The notes under the pieces were generated by a model, which had not been told where the DNA came from, made no database searches, and saw only the letters and a list, made by a program, of their open reading frames with translations. Both the position numbers and the translations under genes were made by a program. This document shows positions 8,638 to 17,006 of a stretch of DNA of 64,000 nt, piece by piece (position 1 is the first letter of the stretch; each line of letters begins with the position of its first letter). The DNA comes from an uncultured Anaeromusa sp. (GTDB taxonomy: Bacteria > Bacillota > Negativicutes > Anaeromusales > Anaeromusaceae). The stretch spans positions 1,739,501-1,803,500 of the forward strand of contig NZ_OY764902.1 of NCBI RefSeq assembly GCF_963668665.1, given 5' to 3'.

Positions 8638-9038
8638 AATCCTTGTTCCGACGGGGCTTTGTGCGGGCCGTCTGGGGTCATGCCGCGATGTTGAAAACCA
8701 GGATGCTCGCCGGGATGGGCTTTTTGCCAGTCCATGCGTTCTTGCATTCGCTTGAGATGTTGGTCCGCCCAGTCTTGAGAGATGAGGCCTTTGGCCACTT
8801 CTTCTTTAATGAATTCTTTTTGCAGTTCCATCATTTTTTCATGGTGCTTCTGCATATCTTGCTGAAACTGTGCACGCTGCTCGGCGGTCCAGTTGACGCT
8901 GTCCATCATGCAGGGGCGATCTATGCGGGGGCCTGGACCGGCGCCTGGAACCGGTTCTGCGGGGGAAGCCGAAACCAAAGCGGCTGAGGCTAAAATGGCT
9001 CCCGTGGCCAAAGTGGCAATTAAACGCTTCTTGATCAT
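8634..9038 (-). CDS. Small periplasmic DUF2680-like protein
   Basis: Exported protein of 134 residues. I chose ATG at 9038, with GGAGGG six bases upstream, because it gives a clear signal peptide (KKRLIATLATGAILASAALVSA). The mature protein is helical and charged. Its core, from NWTAEQRAQFQQDM through KEEVAKGLISQDWADQHLKRM, matches the DUF2680 pattern of a short helical pair with the turn GLISxxxAD. The C-terminal tail is rich in His, Pro and Gly (HPGEHPGFQHRG), which could bind metal. Function is unknown; related small periplasmic helical proteins are often stress or metal associated. Confidence 0.75.
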   Translation of the reverse strand: MIKKRLIATLATGAILASAALVSASPAEPVPGAGPGPRIDRPCMMDSVNWTAEQRAQFQQDMQKHHEKMMELQKEFIKEEVAKGLISQDWADQHLKRMQERMDWQKAHPGEHPGFQHRGMTPDGPHKAPSEQGF

Positions 9039-9138
9039 GTGAATCCCTCCTGTTTGCTTGATGTCTTTAGTATAAGTGGCGAAGATGACAGGAGGTTGGC
9101 GGTTTTGTGTACAAATGGTGAACAATTTTAAAGCTGCT

Positions 9139-9900
9139 TTAGTCGGCCAAAACAAGAGAAACAGAAGTGCCTTTGAAACGTACTACATCAGAAGTGCTTA
9201 AGTTGTTGTCGGTAATGAGGTAATTGATTTTTTCCAGAGGGGCAATACTGACGGTTACATCACGGCCAAATTTGCTGCTGTCAGCAGCTATGAAAATTTC
9301 CTTGGAACGTTCAATGATTTTTTTTCGGGTAACTGCTTCGTGCATGTTGAAATCAGAAATTCCCTTTTCGGCGGTAATGCCGCCAGCGCAAAGAAAGCTT
9401 TTTTGAATGTTTAGTTCGGAAAAATTGAAGATGTAGTCGTAGGTGACCACGGAACGCTCGTCGTGGCGGATTTTGCCGCCAATAATGATGAGTTCGAAAT
9501 CAGTAGGGAGTAGTTCGTTTACTATGAAAAGAGAGTTGGTTAAAATCGTAAGGTTCTTTTTTGTGGAAAGATTTTTGGCGATCTGATACGTCGTGGAGCC
9601 GCTGTCCAAGAAAATGCAGTCGCCGTCATTAATAAATTCACTGCATTTTTTGCCGATGGCTTCTTTTTCGGATAGATGGCTGATCATTCGGTTGGCCAGA
9701 GCGGGTTCGCTTGTAAGGGGTTCCGCCAAACGGGCTCCGCCATAAACTTTTTGAATAAATCCTTGTTTTTCCAACAAAGTTAGGTCCCGGCGGATGGTTT
9801 CGATGGAAACTTGAAACTCGGCTACAAAGTCGGGAATGGTAATGATGTTTTTGGCGGAAAGCAGACGTAAGATTTCTTTCTGTCGTTCGCTTGCTAGCAT
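9139..9900 (-). CDS. DeoR-family transcriptional regulator, likely of the 2-AEP locus
   Basis: DeoR-type regulator of 253 residues. Residues 1-57 form the winged helix-turn-helix (SERQKEILRLL, then VSIETIRRDLTLLEKQGFIQKVYGGA). Residues of about 75-230 form the DeoRC sensor domain with DGDCIFLDSGSTTYQIA, GGIT, and SIAADSSKFG-like motifs that bind phosphorylated ligands in the family. It is divergent from the 2-aminoethylphosphonate transport and degradation operon across a 251-bp gap, so it probably controls that operon; a phosphonate intermediate as ligand is inference. Start ATG at 9900. Confidence 0.88.
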   Translation of the reverse strand: MLASERQKEILRLLSAKNIITIPDFVAEFQVSIETIRRDLTLLEKQGFIQKVYGGARLAEPLTSEPALANRMISHLSEKEAIGKKCSEFINDGDCIFLDSGSTTYQIAKNLSTKKNLTILTNSLFIVNELLPTDFELIIIGGKIRHDERSVVTYDYIFNFSELNIQKSFLCAGGITAEKGISDFNMHEAVTRKKIIERSKEIFIAADSSKFGRDVTVSIAPLEKINYLITDNNLSTSDVVRFKGTSVSLVLAD

Positions 9901-10057
9901 ATGCTGTAACTCCCTAGTTTAGTATTGTTGTTTTGAGTGTACGGGAATTTGTGGCAATATACAAGGAGTTGGTCAGGAAGCTTAATGAAAATTTCGCAAT
10001 ATATACATGAATTGATCAAAAACAAGGAAAAAGTTGTAAAGAAATTGCAATAACATG

Positions 10058-10111
10058 TTAACAATTTATTAACAAAAGCATAACAAGATACGCCTTGTGA
10101 GTTTGTATACT
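10058..10111 (+). promoter_or_regulatory. Pho box (PhoP-type hexamers) and -10 of the 2-AEP operon
   Basis: Hexamers TTAACA at 10058-10063, TTAACA at 10069-10074 and ATAACA at 10080-10085 recur at exactly 11 bp. A -10 box TATACT lies at 10106-10111 with no good -35. In Bacillus subtilis PhoP binds direct TT(A/T)ACA repeats with 11-bp period located at about -60 to -22, overlapping the missing -35. The geometry here is the same. A further ATAACA at 10050-10055 is out of phase. This predicts activation under phosphate limitation. Confidence 0.6.
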
Positions 10112-10151
10112 GAGAGCGGAGAGAATGCAACAGCCTTAGCGAGGTGAAACC

Positions 10152-10904
10152 ATGTTGATATTAAAAAACATTCACAAGCAGTTTGACGGGAAAGTGGTAT
10201 TGGATGGTATTGATCTGGAGATTCAAAACGGTGAAATTGTTTCCATGTTAGGGCCGAGCGGCAGCGGCAAGACAACATTATTGAACATTATTTTGGGACT
10301 GACAGCAGTGGATGCAGGGGAGGTCTTTTTTGGCGGTGTTGATATTACGCAAGTACCGATGAAAAAAAGAGGATTTAATATCGTATTTCAAGATTATGCG
10401 TTGTTTCCTAATCTGGATGCCTATCATAATGTTGTATATGGCCTGAAAAACAAACCGGATATGGCTACTGCAGAAGAAATTGAGGAGTTGATCGATTATC
10501 TTGAGCTGCGTCCGCATCTGGAAAAACGGATTCATCAATTGTCAGGCGGACAAAAGCAGCGTGTGGCTTTGGCTAGAACGCTGGTTACAAAGCCTAAAAT
10601 GCTTTTGCTTGATGAGCCGTTAAGCGCCCTGGATGGAGTTATCAAAGAAACGATTAAAGAACGCATTGTGGCTATTACAAAAAAATATAAATTGACGACA
10701 ATTATCGTTACGCACGATCCGGAAGAAGCGCTGACTATGTCGGATAAAGTCTTGATTATTGATCAGGGGAAGGTTTCGCAGTATGGCACGCCGCAACAGG
10801 TAGTTCACGAGCCGGAGAATAACTTTGTAGAAGAGTTTATTCTGCGCCAATTAAGAATTAAACGAGATAATATTTTCCGCTTGTTTAGGGAATGTCATGC
10901 GTAA
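10152..10904 (+). CDS. ABC transporter ATP-binding protein, 2-aminoethylphosphonate type
   Basis: ATPase subunit of an importer, 250 residues. Walker A is GPSGSGKTT (residues 36-44), the Q-loop is FQDYALFPN, the signature is LSGGQKQR, Walker B is LLLDEP, and the switch His lies in VTHDPEEAL. It resembles the PotA/FbpC-like ATPases used for 2-AEP (PhnT) but lacks a long C-terminal TOBE region. It is the first gene of a six-gene operon with permease, binding protein, phnW, phnX and a class-III aminotransferase-fold enzyme, and overlaps the permease by 8 bp. Substrate assignment rests on that context. Confidence 0.9.
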   Translation: MLILKNIHKQFDGKVVLDGIDLEIQNGEIVSMLGPSGSGKTTLLNIILGLTAVDAGEVFFGGVDITQVPMKKRGFNIVFQDYALFPNLDAYHNVVYGLKNKPDMATAEEIEELIDYLELRPHLEKRIHQLSGGQKQRVALARTLVTKPKMLLLDEPLSALDGVIKETIKERIVAITKKYKLTTIIVTHDPEEALTMSDKVLIIDQGKVSQYGTPQQVVHEPENNFVEEFILRQLRIKRDNIFRLFRECHA

Positions 10905-12519
10905 AGGACAAGGAGAGCATTGGTGGATCTTTTGTGGTGTTGTTTTGTTTTTTGTCGTGTTTTTAATGGCGCCGTTAAGCGTGCTGCTGATGAATTCATT
11001 ACAAACAACTCAGGGGCTTGGCTTTAGCAACTATGCAGTGGTGCTGCAAGAGCGCAGCATTTTGTTTTCTATTCGGAATAGTATCGTTGTGTCCGCGTTG
11101 GCTGCTGCCATAACAACCGTGTTGGCTTTTGTTTTATCATACGCCGTGAATTGCACCAATATCCATCGCGGTTTAAAAGGATTGATTAGAACAGGTATTG
11201 TTTTGCCGATGCTTCTGCCTACGATTACATATGGCTTTGCGATCATGTATTCTTTCGGTAAGCAGGGCTTGTTAACACGGTTGGCAGGGGGCGAGCTGTT
11301 TTCCATTTACGGAATTTGGGGACTGCTGCTGGGGTATGTTATCTATACATTGCCGCCCGCCTTTTTGCTGCTGAATAATGCTTTTGGCTATATCGATAAG
11401 AAGTTTATTATTGTTTCTGAACTGATGGGAGATAGTTTTTGGCGCGGTTTTTGCAATACCATTGTGCAGCCGTTGCTAGGGGCATTGGGCGGAGTCTATG
11501 TGGTTTCGTTTATTTTGAGCTTTACGGATTTTGGCATACCGGCTTCCTTAGGAGGCGCCTTCAATGTAATTGCTACTGATTTGTATCAGGTCATGCTGGG
11601 AGCTGTTCCTAATTTTGCAGGCGGAGCGGTGATTGCCATGCTGATGTTGTTGCCAGCAGTAGCGGGCGTACTGGTGCTTAGCTATCTGGAAAAGTTCAAC
11701 TTTCACTATGAAACTCTTACAGACAGAGAATTGCCGAGTAATATGCTGCGTGACGCCTGCTTCGCCTCGTTTTCTTTATTGACGGTAGTGGCGGTCTTAT
11801 CGGTTTTTGTAGTGATGTTTGTGGCTCCGCTGGTGAAAAATTTTCCATATGATATGAGTTTTAGTCTGCAGTTTTTGCAAAGCGCTCTTTTAGGGCAGTC
11901 TCTGCTGCAGGTGTATGAAAACTCACTGCTTGTGGCGGTAGCGTCTGCTGTTGCAGGAACGATTGGAGCGTATGGGGCGGCCCTTATAAATGTGCGAACC
12001 GCCATGAATAAAAAAGCCAAAATGAGTCTGGACTTGATTGCGTTGGCGACCAATACGGTGCCAGGCATGGTGTTGGGCTTAGCCTATTTATTGCTTTTTA
12101 ATGATAGTGTTATAAAGGGAACCTTTTTTATTATCATCGCCTGTAATATAGTCCATTTTTTTGCGACCCCTTATTTAATGGCCAAGAATTCTTTGGGGAA
12201 ATTGAATTCTGGATGGGAAATAACAGGAGAATTAATGGGGGATACTTGGCTGAAAACCGTGCTGAGGGTTATTGTTCCTAATTCCGGCACGACCATTGTG
12301 GAGATGTTCAGCTACTATTTTATCAACGCCATGGTAACCATTAGCGCTATTATCTTTTTAGTGGCTGCGCGGACGTCGGTAGTAACCAGCAAAATTAAAG
12401 AATTACAGCATTATGCTAACTTTAATGAGATTTTTATTCTTTCTATTTTGATTTTTATCACGAACATGCTGGTGAAAATAGGGTGTGACTATGCCCATAA
12501 AAAAATGTCATCTCTCTGA
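10897..12519 (+). CDS. ABC transporter permease, fused two-domain, 2-aminoethylphosphonate type
   Basis: Membrane permease of 540 residues with about 12 hydrophobic segments. It contains two BPD_transp_1 units: the first has its EAA-like cytoplasmic loop near SELMGDSFWRGFCNTIVQPLL and the second near GELMGDTWLKTVLRVIVPN. Two-domain permeases of this kind serve iron or 2-AEP importers (PhnU/PhnV fused). The start codon overlaps the end of the ATPase gene by 8 bp. The hydrophilic linker around residues 265-285 (LEKFNFHYETLTDRELPSN) separates the halves. Confidence 0.9.
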   Translation: MRKGQGEHWWIFCGVVLFFVVFLMAPLSVLLMNSLQTTQGLGFSNYAVVLQERSILFSIRNSIVVSALAAAITTVLAFVLSYAVNCTNIHRGLKGLIRTGIVLPMLLPTITYGFAIMYSFGKQGLLTRLAGGELFSIYGIWGLLLGYVIYTLPPAFLLLNNAFGYIDKKFIIVSELMGDSFWRGFCNTIVQPLLGALGGVYVVSFILSFTDFGIPASLGGAFNVIATDLYQVMLGAVPNFAGGAVIAMLMLLPAVAGVLVLSYLEKFNFHYETLTDRELPSNMLRDACFASFSLLTVVAVLSVFVVMFVAPLVKNFPYDMSFSLQFLQSALLGQSLLQVYENSLLVAVASAVAGTIGAYGAALINVRTAMNKKAKMSLDLIALATNTVPGMVLGLAYLLLFNDSVIKGTFFIIIACNIVHFFATPYLMAKNSLGKLNSGWEITGELMGDTWLKTVLRVIVPNSGTTIVEMFSYYFINAMVTISAIIFLVAARTSVVTSKIKELQHYANFNEIFILSILIFITNMLVKIGCDYAHKKMSSL

Positions 12520-12571
12520 AGGTGAGATGAAAAGATAAACAAGAAAAGCAAATTACAAGGAGGCGTATTAA

Positions 12572-13579
12572 TTGAAAAAAATGACGATGCTTTGGACCGC
12601 GTGGGCGCTGCTGGCGCTCAGCATATTTGGGCTTGCAGGCTGCGGGAACAGTGGCTCACAACCTGCGCAAAGCGCTAAACAAGTAGTAATTTACACAAAT
12701 GCTGACAAAGAAGCGGCGGAAGCTATGGAAAAGAGCTTGAAAGCGGCCGGCTATGACGGGAAATATGTTTTGAAAACCTTTGGCACTTCTGAGCTTGGCG
12801 GTAAGCTCATGGCGGAAGGGAATAAAATTGAAGCCAACTTGATTACAATGAGCTCTTATTTTTTGGATAGTGCGCAAAGTAAAAATCAAATGTTTGCAGA
12901 CTTGAAGTTTGAAACAAAAGCTCTTGAAAAATATCCTTCGTTTTATACGCCGATATTGGGAAATGTAGGAGCTATTATTGTTAATACGCAGGTGTTGAAA
13001 GACAAAAATCTACCTATGCCTAAATCGCTTAAAGACCTGACGAAAGATGAGTACAAAGACTTGGTTTCCATTCCTGATATCTCCAGCTCCTCCACATCCT
13101 GGCTGATGGTGCAGGCTATTATCAGCCAATACGGTGAAGAAGAAGGAAAAGCTATTTTAGGTAAGCTTATAAAGAATTGCGGGCCTCATGTGGAAAAATC
13201 AGGCTCTGGGCCGATTAAAAAAGTTCGGGCAGGCGAAGTGGCTGTTGGTTTTGGCCTGAGGCATCAAGCCGTGGCCGATAAGGCTGCCGGTAAACCGATC
13301 GATTTCGTCGATCCGGTGGAAGGCAACTATTCGCTCTTAGAAGGAATTGCCGTTGTTAACAAACCGGACGAAGCAACCACTCAGTTGGCCAGAGAAATGG
13401 CCCAGGTTATCATTAGTAAAGCTAGAACGGATTTGCTGAAAGACTATCCGGTTGTATTGTATCAAGGAGAAACTGTAAATGATGCCAATAAACCAGGCAA
13501 TCCAAAGGTGTTTTCCAAACCTCTGACAGTAGAATTGCTGACGGAGCATCAAAATTTTGTCAAAACAGCAATGCAATGA
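12572..13579 (+). CDS. ABC transporter substrate-binding lipoprotein, 2-aminoethylphosphonate type
   Basis: Extracytoplasmic binding protein of 335 residues. The lipobox LAGC at about residues 22-25 anchors it to the membrane. I chose TTG at 12572, because AAGGAGG is about seven bases upstream; the first ATG, three codons on, is farther away. The body has the type-2 periplasmic-binding fold of iron and 2-AEP binding proteins: VVIYTNADKE at the start, GNVGAIIVNTQVL in the hinge and PVEGNYSLLEGIAVVNKP. It lies between the permease and phnW, so 2-AEP is the likely ligand. Confidence 0.88.
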   Translation: MKKMTMLWTAWALLALSIFGLAGCGNSGSQPAQSAKQVVIYTNADKEAAEAMEKSLKAAGYDGKYVLKTFGTSELGGKLMAEGNKIEANLITMSSYFLDSAQSKNQMFADLKFETKALEKYPSFYTPILGNVGAIIVNTQVLKDKNLPMPKSLKDLTKDEYKDLVSIPDISSSSTSWLMVQAIISQYGEEEGKAILGKLIKNCGPHVEKSGSGPIKKVRAGEVAVGFGLRHQAVADKAAGKPIDFVDPVEGNYSLLEGIAVVNKPDEATTQLAREMAQVIISKARTDLLKDYPVVLYQGETVNDANKPGNPKVFSKPLTVELLTEHQNFVKTAMQ

Positions 13580-13608
13580 CATAATACCGGAAAGGCAAGG
13601 GAAGGCTG

Positions 13609-14706
13609 ATGAATACCTATAAGCTTTTGACTCCTGGTCCCTTGACTACCAGTGCAACGGTCAAAGAGGCAATGCTCTTTGACCGTTGCACTTGGGACCA
13701 AGAGTATAAGACGATTACGCAAAAAGTTCGCCGCCAACTGTTAGCGGTGGCGGCGGTTTCAGAAGTAGAATATACGGCGGTTTTATTGCAAGGCAGCGGC
13801 AGTTTCGGCGTCGAAGCGGTATTGACTACGTCTATGAACGAAAAGGACAAGTGCCTTTTTGTAAGCAACGGAGCCTATGGCGAACGAATGATTGCGATGG
13901 CGAAGCGTTTGGGTTTGGCTCATGCGATTTGTTCATTCCCGTATGATCAGCTTCCTGATCCTAAGGTTGTTCGCGACATGCTGGAAAGCGATTCGGCTAT
14001 TACCAAGGTCGCTATGGTGCATTGCGAGACGACTACAGGAATTTTAAACCCCTTGGATGAGGTGGCTGACCTGGCGAAAAAGTACGGCAAAACCTTGATC
14101 ATCGACGCTATGAGCAGCTTTGGAGGTATAGAGATTTCTGTGGAACAGTTAGGAATTGATTTTCTGATTAGCAGTGCCAATAAATGCATCCAAGGAGTGC
14201 CTGGCTTTTGCTTTGTCATAGCCAAGCGGGCGGCGCTGGCGGCATGTAAGGATAATTCTCGCAGTGTCTCTCTTGATTTGTATGATCAATGGCAGCATAT
14301 GGAGGGGAGCGGGAAATGGCGCTTTACTTCTCCGACCCATGTAGTGGCGGCTTTTTCGCAAGCTCTCGATGAGCTAGAAATAGAAGGCGGCGCAGCAATT
14401 AGGCAGAAACGGTATGAAGCGAATAATCGCCTACTGCGTGCAAAACTGAGCTCGTTGGGATTTGCGCCTTATATTGTCGAGACAGTGCAGTCTCCGATTA
14501 TTACCACCTTCCGCTATCCTGACGCAGACTTTCAGTTTACTGAATTTTATCATTTTGTTAAACAGCAAGGGTTTGTATTATACCCAGGAAAGCTGACCGA
14601 TGCGGATACGTTTCGTATAGGCAATATCGGCGAAATTTATGAAAGCGATATCAACAAGTTGTGCGAAGTCATAACAAGGTATTGCAAGGGAGAACGACAT
14701 GGATAA
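13609..14706 (+). CDS. phnW: 2-aminoethylphosphonate--pyruvate transaminase
   Basis: Cytoplasmic PLP enzyme of 365 residues that converts 2-aminoethylphosphonate and pyruvate to phosphonoacetaldehyde and alanine. It opens with LLTPGPLTTSATVKEAMLFD, almost identical to known PhnW proteins. The PLP lysine is in SSANKCIQG at residue 192, matching Lys194 of the Salmonella enzyme. DAMSSFGG holds the PLP-contacting Asp. Length is normal. It ends 8 bp inside phnX. An unusual perfect palindrome lies within codons 15-28 (separate entry). Confidence 0.96.
   Translation: MNTYKLLTPGPLTTSATVKEAMLFDRCTWDQEYKTITQKVRRQLLAVAAVSEVEYTAVLLQGSGSFGVEAVLTTSMNEKDKCLFVSNGAYGERMIAMAKRLGLAHAICSFPYDQLPDPKVVRDMLESDSAITKVAMVHCETTTGILNPLDEVADLAKKYGKTLIIDAMSSFGGIEISVEQLGIDFLISSANKCIQGVPGFCFVIAKRAALAACKDNSRSVSLDLYDQWQHMEGSGKWRFTSPTHVVAAFSQALDELEIEGGAAIRQKRYEANNRLLRAKLSSLGFAPYIVETVQSPIITTFRYPDADFQFTEFYHFVKQQGFVLYPGKLTDADTFRIGNIGEIYESDINKLCEVITRYCKGERHG
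13651..13692. repeat. 18-bp perfect inverted repeat inside phnW
   Basis: AGTGCAACGGTCAAAGAG (13651-13668), six-base spacer, then its exact reverse complement (13675-13692). Flanking TGGTCCC (13635-13641) and GGGACCA (13694-13700) can extend the stem across an asymmetric internal loop. The hairpin starts about 42 nt after the phnW start codon. It is in register with codons: SATVKE on the left arm reads LFDRCT on the right. Confidence 0.9.
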
Positions 14707-15514
14707 AGTTGATGGCGTAATCTTGGATTGGGCCGGAACTACGGTCGATTTTGGCTGCTTTGCGCCAGTGGAGGCGTTTTTGCAGATTTTTCAAGAAACG
14801 GGCGTAGCGGCGACTGTAGCGGAAGCCAGAAAGCCGATGGGCATGCTAAAACGAGATCATATTCGCGCGATGCTGGAAATGGAGCGCTTGCAAGAAGCCT
14901 GGCGGCAAGTAAAGGGCCGAGCGTCGACAGCAGAAGATGTTGAACGTTTGTATGAGCGTTTTGAGCCCTTGCTGATGGCATCGTTAGAGCAGTATGCGCA
15001 GCCTTTGCCGGGTGTGGTGGAAAGCGTTAACTTGCTAAGACAAAGCGGAATTCGCATTGGTTCGACGACGGGGTACACGGATTTGATGATGGATGTGGTT
15101 GCCGAAGAAGCTGAAAAACAAGGGTATGCGCCTGATTTTCGGATTACGCCCGATGCAACGCAATCTTATGGGAGACCCTATCCCTATATGATTTTTCGCA
15201 ATATGGAGGCGTTACGACTGCATGCTGTGTGGACGACCGTTAAAGTCGGCGATACGATTGCTGATATTCGCGAAGGCGTTCATGCTGGCGTTTGGTCGGT
15301 CGGGGTGATGGCGGGCAGCTCGCAGCTAGGCCTATCCTGCGAGCGGTATCAAGGATTGCAGGAAAAAGAAAAAAACGCAGCTTTTGCGGCGGTTGCGCAG
15401 GAGTTTAAAGCAGCTGGAGCGGACTTTGTGATTTCGACGTTGGGCGAACTGCCGACGTTGATTGAACATATTAATGAGAAAATTGCCCAAGGTGCGCGTC
15501 CTTATGGAACCTAA
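14699..15514 (+). CDS. phnX: Phosphonoacetaldehyde hydrolase
   Basis: HAD-superfamily phosphonatase of 271 residues that cleaves the C-P bond of phosphonoacetaldehyde to acetaldehyde and phosphate. The nucleophile is Asp10 in ILDWAGTT. The Schiff-base lysine is Lys51 in MGMLKRDHIRAML, in the cap domain. VKVGDTIADIREG supplies the acidic metal-binding residues. The start ATG overlaps the end of phnW by 8 bp, so translation is probably coupled. Together with phnW it makes the standard two-step pathway that releases phosphate from 2-AEP. Confidence 0.96.
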   Translation: MDKVDGVILDWAGTTVDFGCFAPVEAFLQIFQETGVAATVAEARKPMGMLKRDHIRAMLEMERLQEAWRQVKGRASTAEDVERLYERFEPLLMASLEQYAQPLPGVVESVNLLRQSGIRIGSTTGYTDLMMDVVAEEAEKQGYAPDFRITPDATQSYGRPYPYMIFRNMEALRLHAVWTTVKVGDTIADIREGVHAGVWSVGVMAGSSQLGLSCERYQGLQEKEKNAAFAAVAQEFKAAGADFVISTLGELPTLIEHINEKIAQGARPYGT

Positions 15515-16862
15515 CCAAGGCTTGATTCGGGAAGGCGACATCAATAGCGGCAGTCTGCGCGAGCAATGGCTGGCAGGATTGGATTCCCAAAGCATAAAGT
15601 CTTTGAAGGAAGACGAAGCCGTGTTTATGCGTCAATCTATGTCCACTCCTTGCTTGCAGAGCATTGTGCGGGCGGATGGGTGTTATCTTTTCGATAAAAA
15701 TGCCAAGGCGTATCTTGATTTTCACGGCAACAGCCTGCATCAAGTAGGCTATCGCAATCCGTACGTGCTGGAAGCAGTGGTGGAACAGCTTGGCGCGCTG
15801 CCCTTTATCCCCCGCCGCTATACGGCGGATATTGCGGTGCAAGCAGCAAAGGCGTTGATTGAGAAAACAACATCAAAAGATTTTAAAGTATTGTTTACGC
15901 CGTCAGGAACTGCTGCGGTGGGGCTTGCTCTTAAAATTGCCCGCAAGGTGACGGGAAAGCATAAAGTTATCTCGTTATGGGAAGCCTTTCATGGGGCGAG
16001 CCTTGACTGTATTTCCGTAGGGGGAGAATATGTATTTAACAAGGAGCTAGGCCCGCTTTTGCCGGGATGTATCAAGGGTATTCCCTACAATGCGTACCGG
16101 AATTTGCTGAACAGCTCTAGTCCGGAGCGAGTGGCTGATTTTTGCTTGGATTATCTGGAATATATATTTCACAACGAAGGGGACATTGGTGCGGTGCTTT
16201 TGGAACCGATTCGGGCGACCGATACGCATGTTCCTCCTCGCAGTTATTTTCAGCGGTTGCAGCAAATGTGCGCGCGTTATCAAGCGTTATTGATTTTCGA
16301 CGAAATTCCGACCGCTCTTGGGCGCAGCGGCGAATTTTACGTGCATCAAAACTTCGCGGTGGAACCGGATGTGCTGGTTCTGGGGAAAGGCCTGGGGGGC
16401 GGGGTTGTCCCGCAAGCGGCAATATTGGTAAAGACACGCTATGATCGGTGTTCGGACGTATCCTTAGGCCATTATACGCACGAAAAGCCTGCTGCTGGTT
16501 GTGCTGCAATTTGTGCGGCGATTCGTTATATAAATGAGTATCAATTGTTGGAGAATTGCAGACGGCAGGGCGTTTTTGCGAAACAAGCGGCGGCCAGCTT
16601 ATTTGAGCGTTATGCGTGTATTGGCGATGTTCGCATTTGGGGGCTGATGATTTCCTTTGAACTTGTGAAAGATCGCGCGACGAAAGAACGAGACACCGTT
16701 TTGGCGGAGAAAATTCTTTACTACAGTCTGGAGAAGGGCTTGTCTTTTAAACTGTCAGCTGGTAATTGTATTACATGGCATCCTCCGCTGATTGTGACAG
16801 AAGCGCAATTGGCCTCGGCGTTTCAAATCTTTGAAGACGCCATCAATGCCTGTAGATGCTAG
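15504..16862 (+). CDS. pbfA: Class-III aminotransferase-fold PLP enzyme, probable (R)-1-hydroxy-2-aminoethylphosphonate ammonia-lyase
   Basis: PLP enzyme of 452 residues with class-III transaminase features: FTPSGTAAVGLALKIAR, EAFHGAS, the cofactor Asp in LLIFDEIPTALGRSGE, and the PLP Lys295 in LGKGLGGG. In phosphonate operons a class-III homologue accompanying phnW and phnX is known as PbfA. It eliminates ammonia from (R)-1-hydroxy-2-aminoethylphosphonate to give phosphonoacetaldehyde, feeding PhnX. The assignment here is from position and fold, not from specific active-site residues; a true transaminase remains possible. I chose ATG 15504, nine bases after AAGGTG, over TTG 15462 and ATG 15474. 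It overlaps phnX by 11 bp and is the last gene of the operon. Confidence 0.7.
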   Translation: MEPNQGLIREGDINSGSLREQWLAGLDSQSIKSLKEDEAVFMRQSMSTPCLQSIVRADGCYLFDKNAKAYLDFHGNSLHQVGYRNPYVLEAVVEQLGALPFIPRRYTADIAVQAAKALIEKTTSKDFKVLFTPSGTAAVGLALKIARKVTGKHKVISLWEAFHGASLDCISVGGEYVFNKELGPLLPGCIKGIPYNAYRNLLNSSSPERVADFCLDYLEYIFHNEGDIGAVLLEPIRATDTHVPPRSYFQRLQQMCARYQALLIFDEIPTALGRSGEFYVHQNFAVEPDVLVLGKGLGGGVVPQAAILVKTRYDRCSDVSLGHYTHEKPAAGCAAICAAIRYINEYQLLENCRRQGVFAKQAAASLFERYACIGDVRIWGLMISFELVKDRATKERDTVLAEKILYYSLEKGLSFKLSAGNCITWHPPLIVTEAQLASAFQIFEDAINACRC

Positions 16863-16920
16863 CGCATACAGGAAGAAAATTCTTGCTGAAATGCGTGCTG
16901 GTCTGGTTGTTATATAGAAA

Positions 16921-16966
16921 CCCCGCTGTAAGGCGCGTTTATCGGCGCGATTGCAGCGGGGTTTTT
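16921..16966 (+). terminator. Terminator of the 2-AEP operon
   Basis: CCCCGCTGTAA (16921-16931) pairs with TTGCAGCGGGG (16951-16961) through one wobble, followed by TTTTT. It lies 58 bp past the last gene of the operon. Confidence 0.88.
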
Positions 16967-17006
16967 AGTACGTTTTAGTTAAAAAAAGGGTGAACACTAG
17001 GGGCGG

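Noticed and set aside
9039..9155. N-terminal extension of the DUF2680-like protein to 9155
   Set aside because: It would overlap the end of the DeoR gene, lacks a ribosome site, and hides the signal peptide that begins at ATG 9038.
13651..13692. phnW palindrome as a transcription terminator
   Set aside because: It is inside a conserved coding region, no T run follows, and phnX and the next gene depend on read-through.
15462..15503. Upstream starts for the PbfA-like enzyme (TTG 15462, ATG 15474)
   Set aside because: They deepen the overlap with phnX and have no ribosome site, whereas ATG 15504 follows AAGGTG at normal distance.
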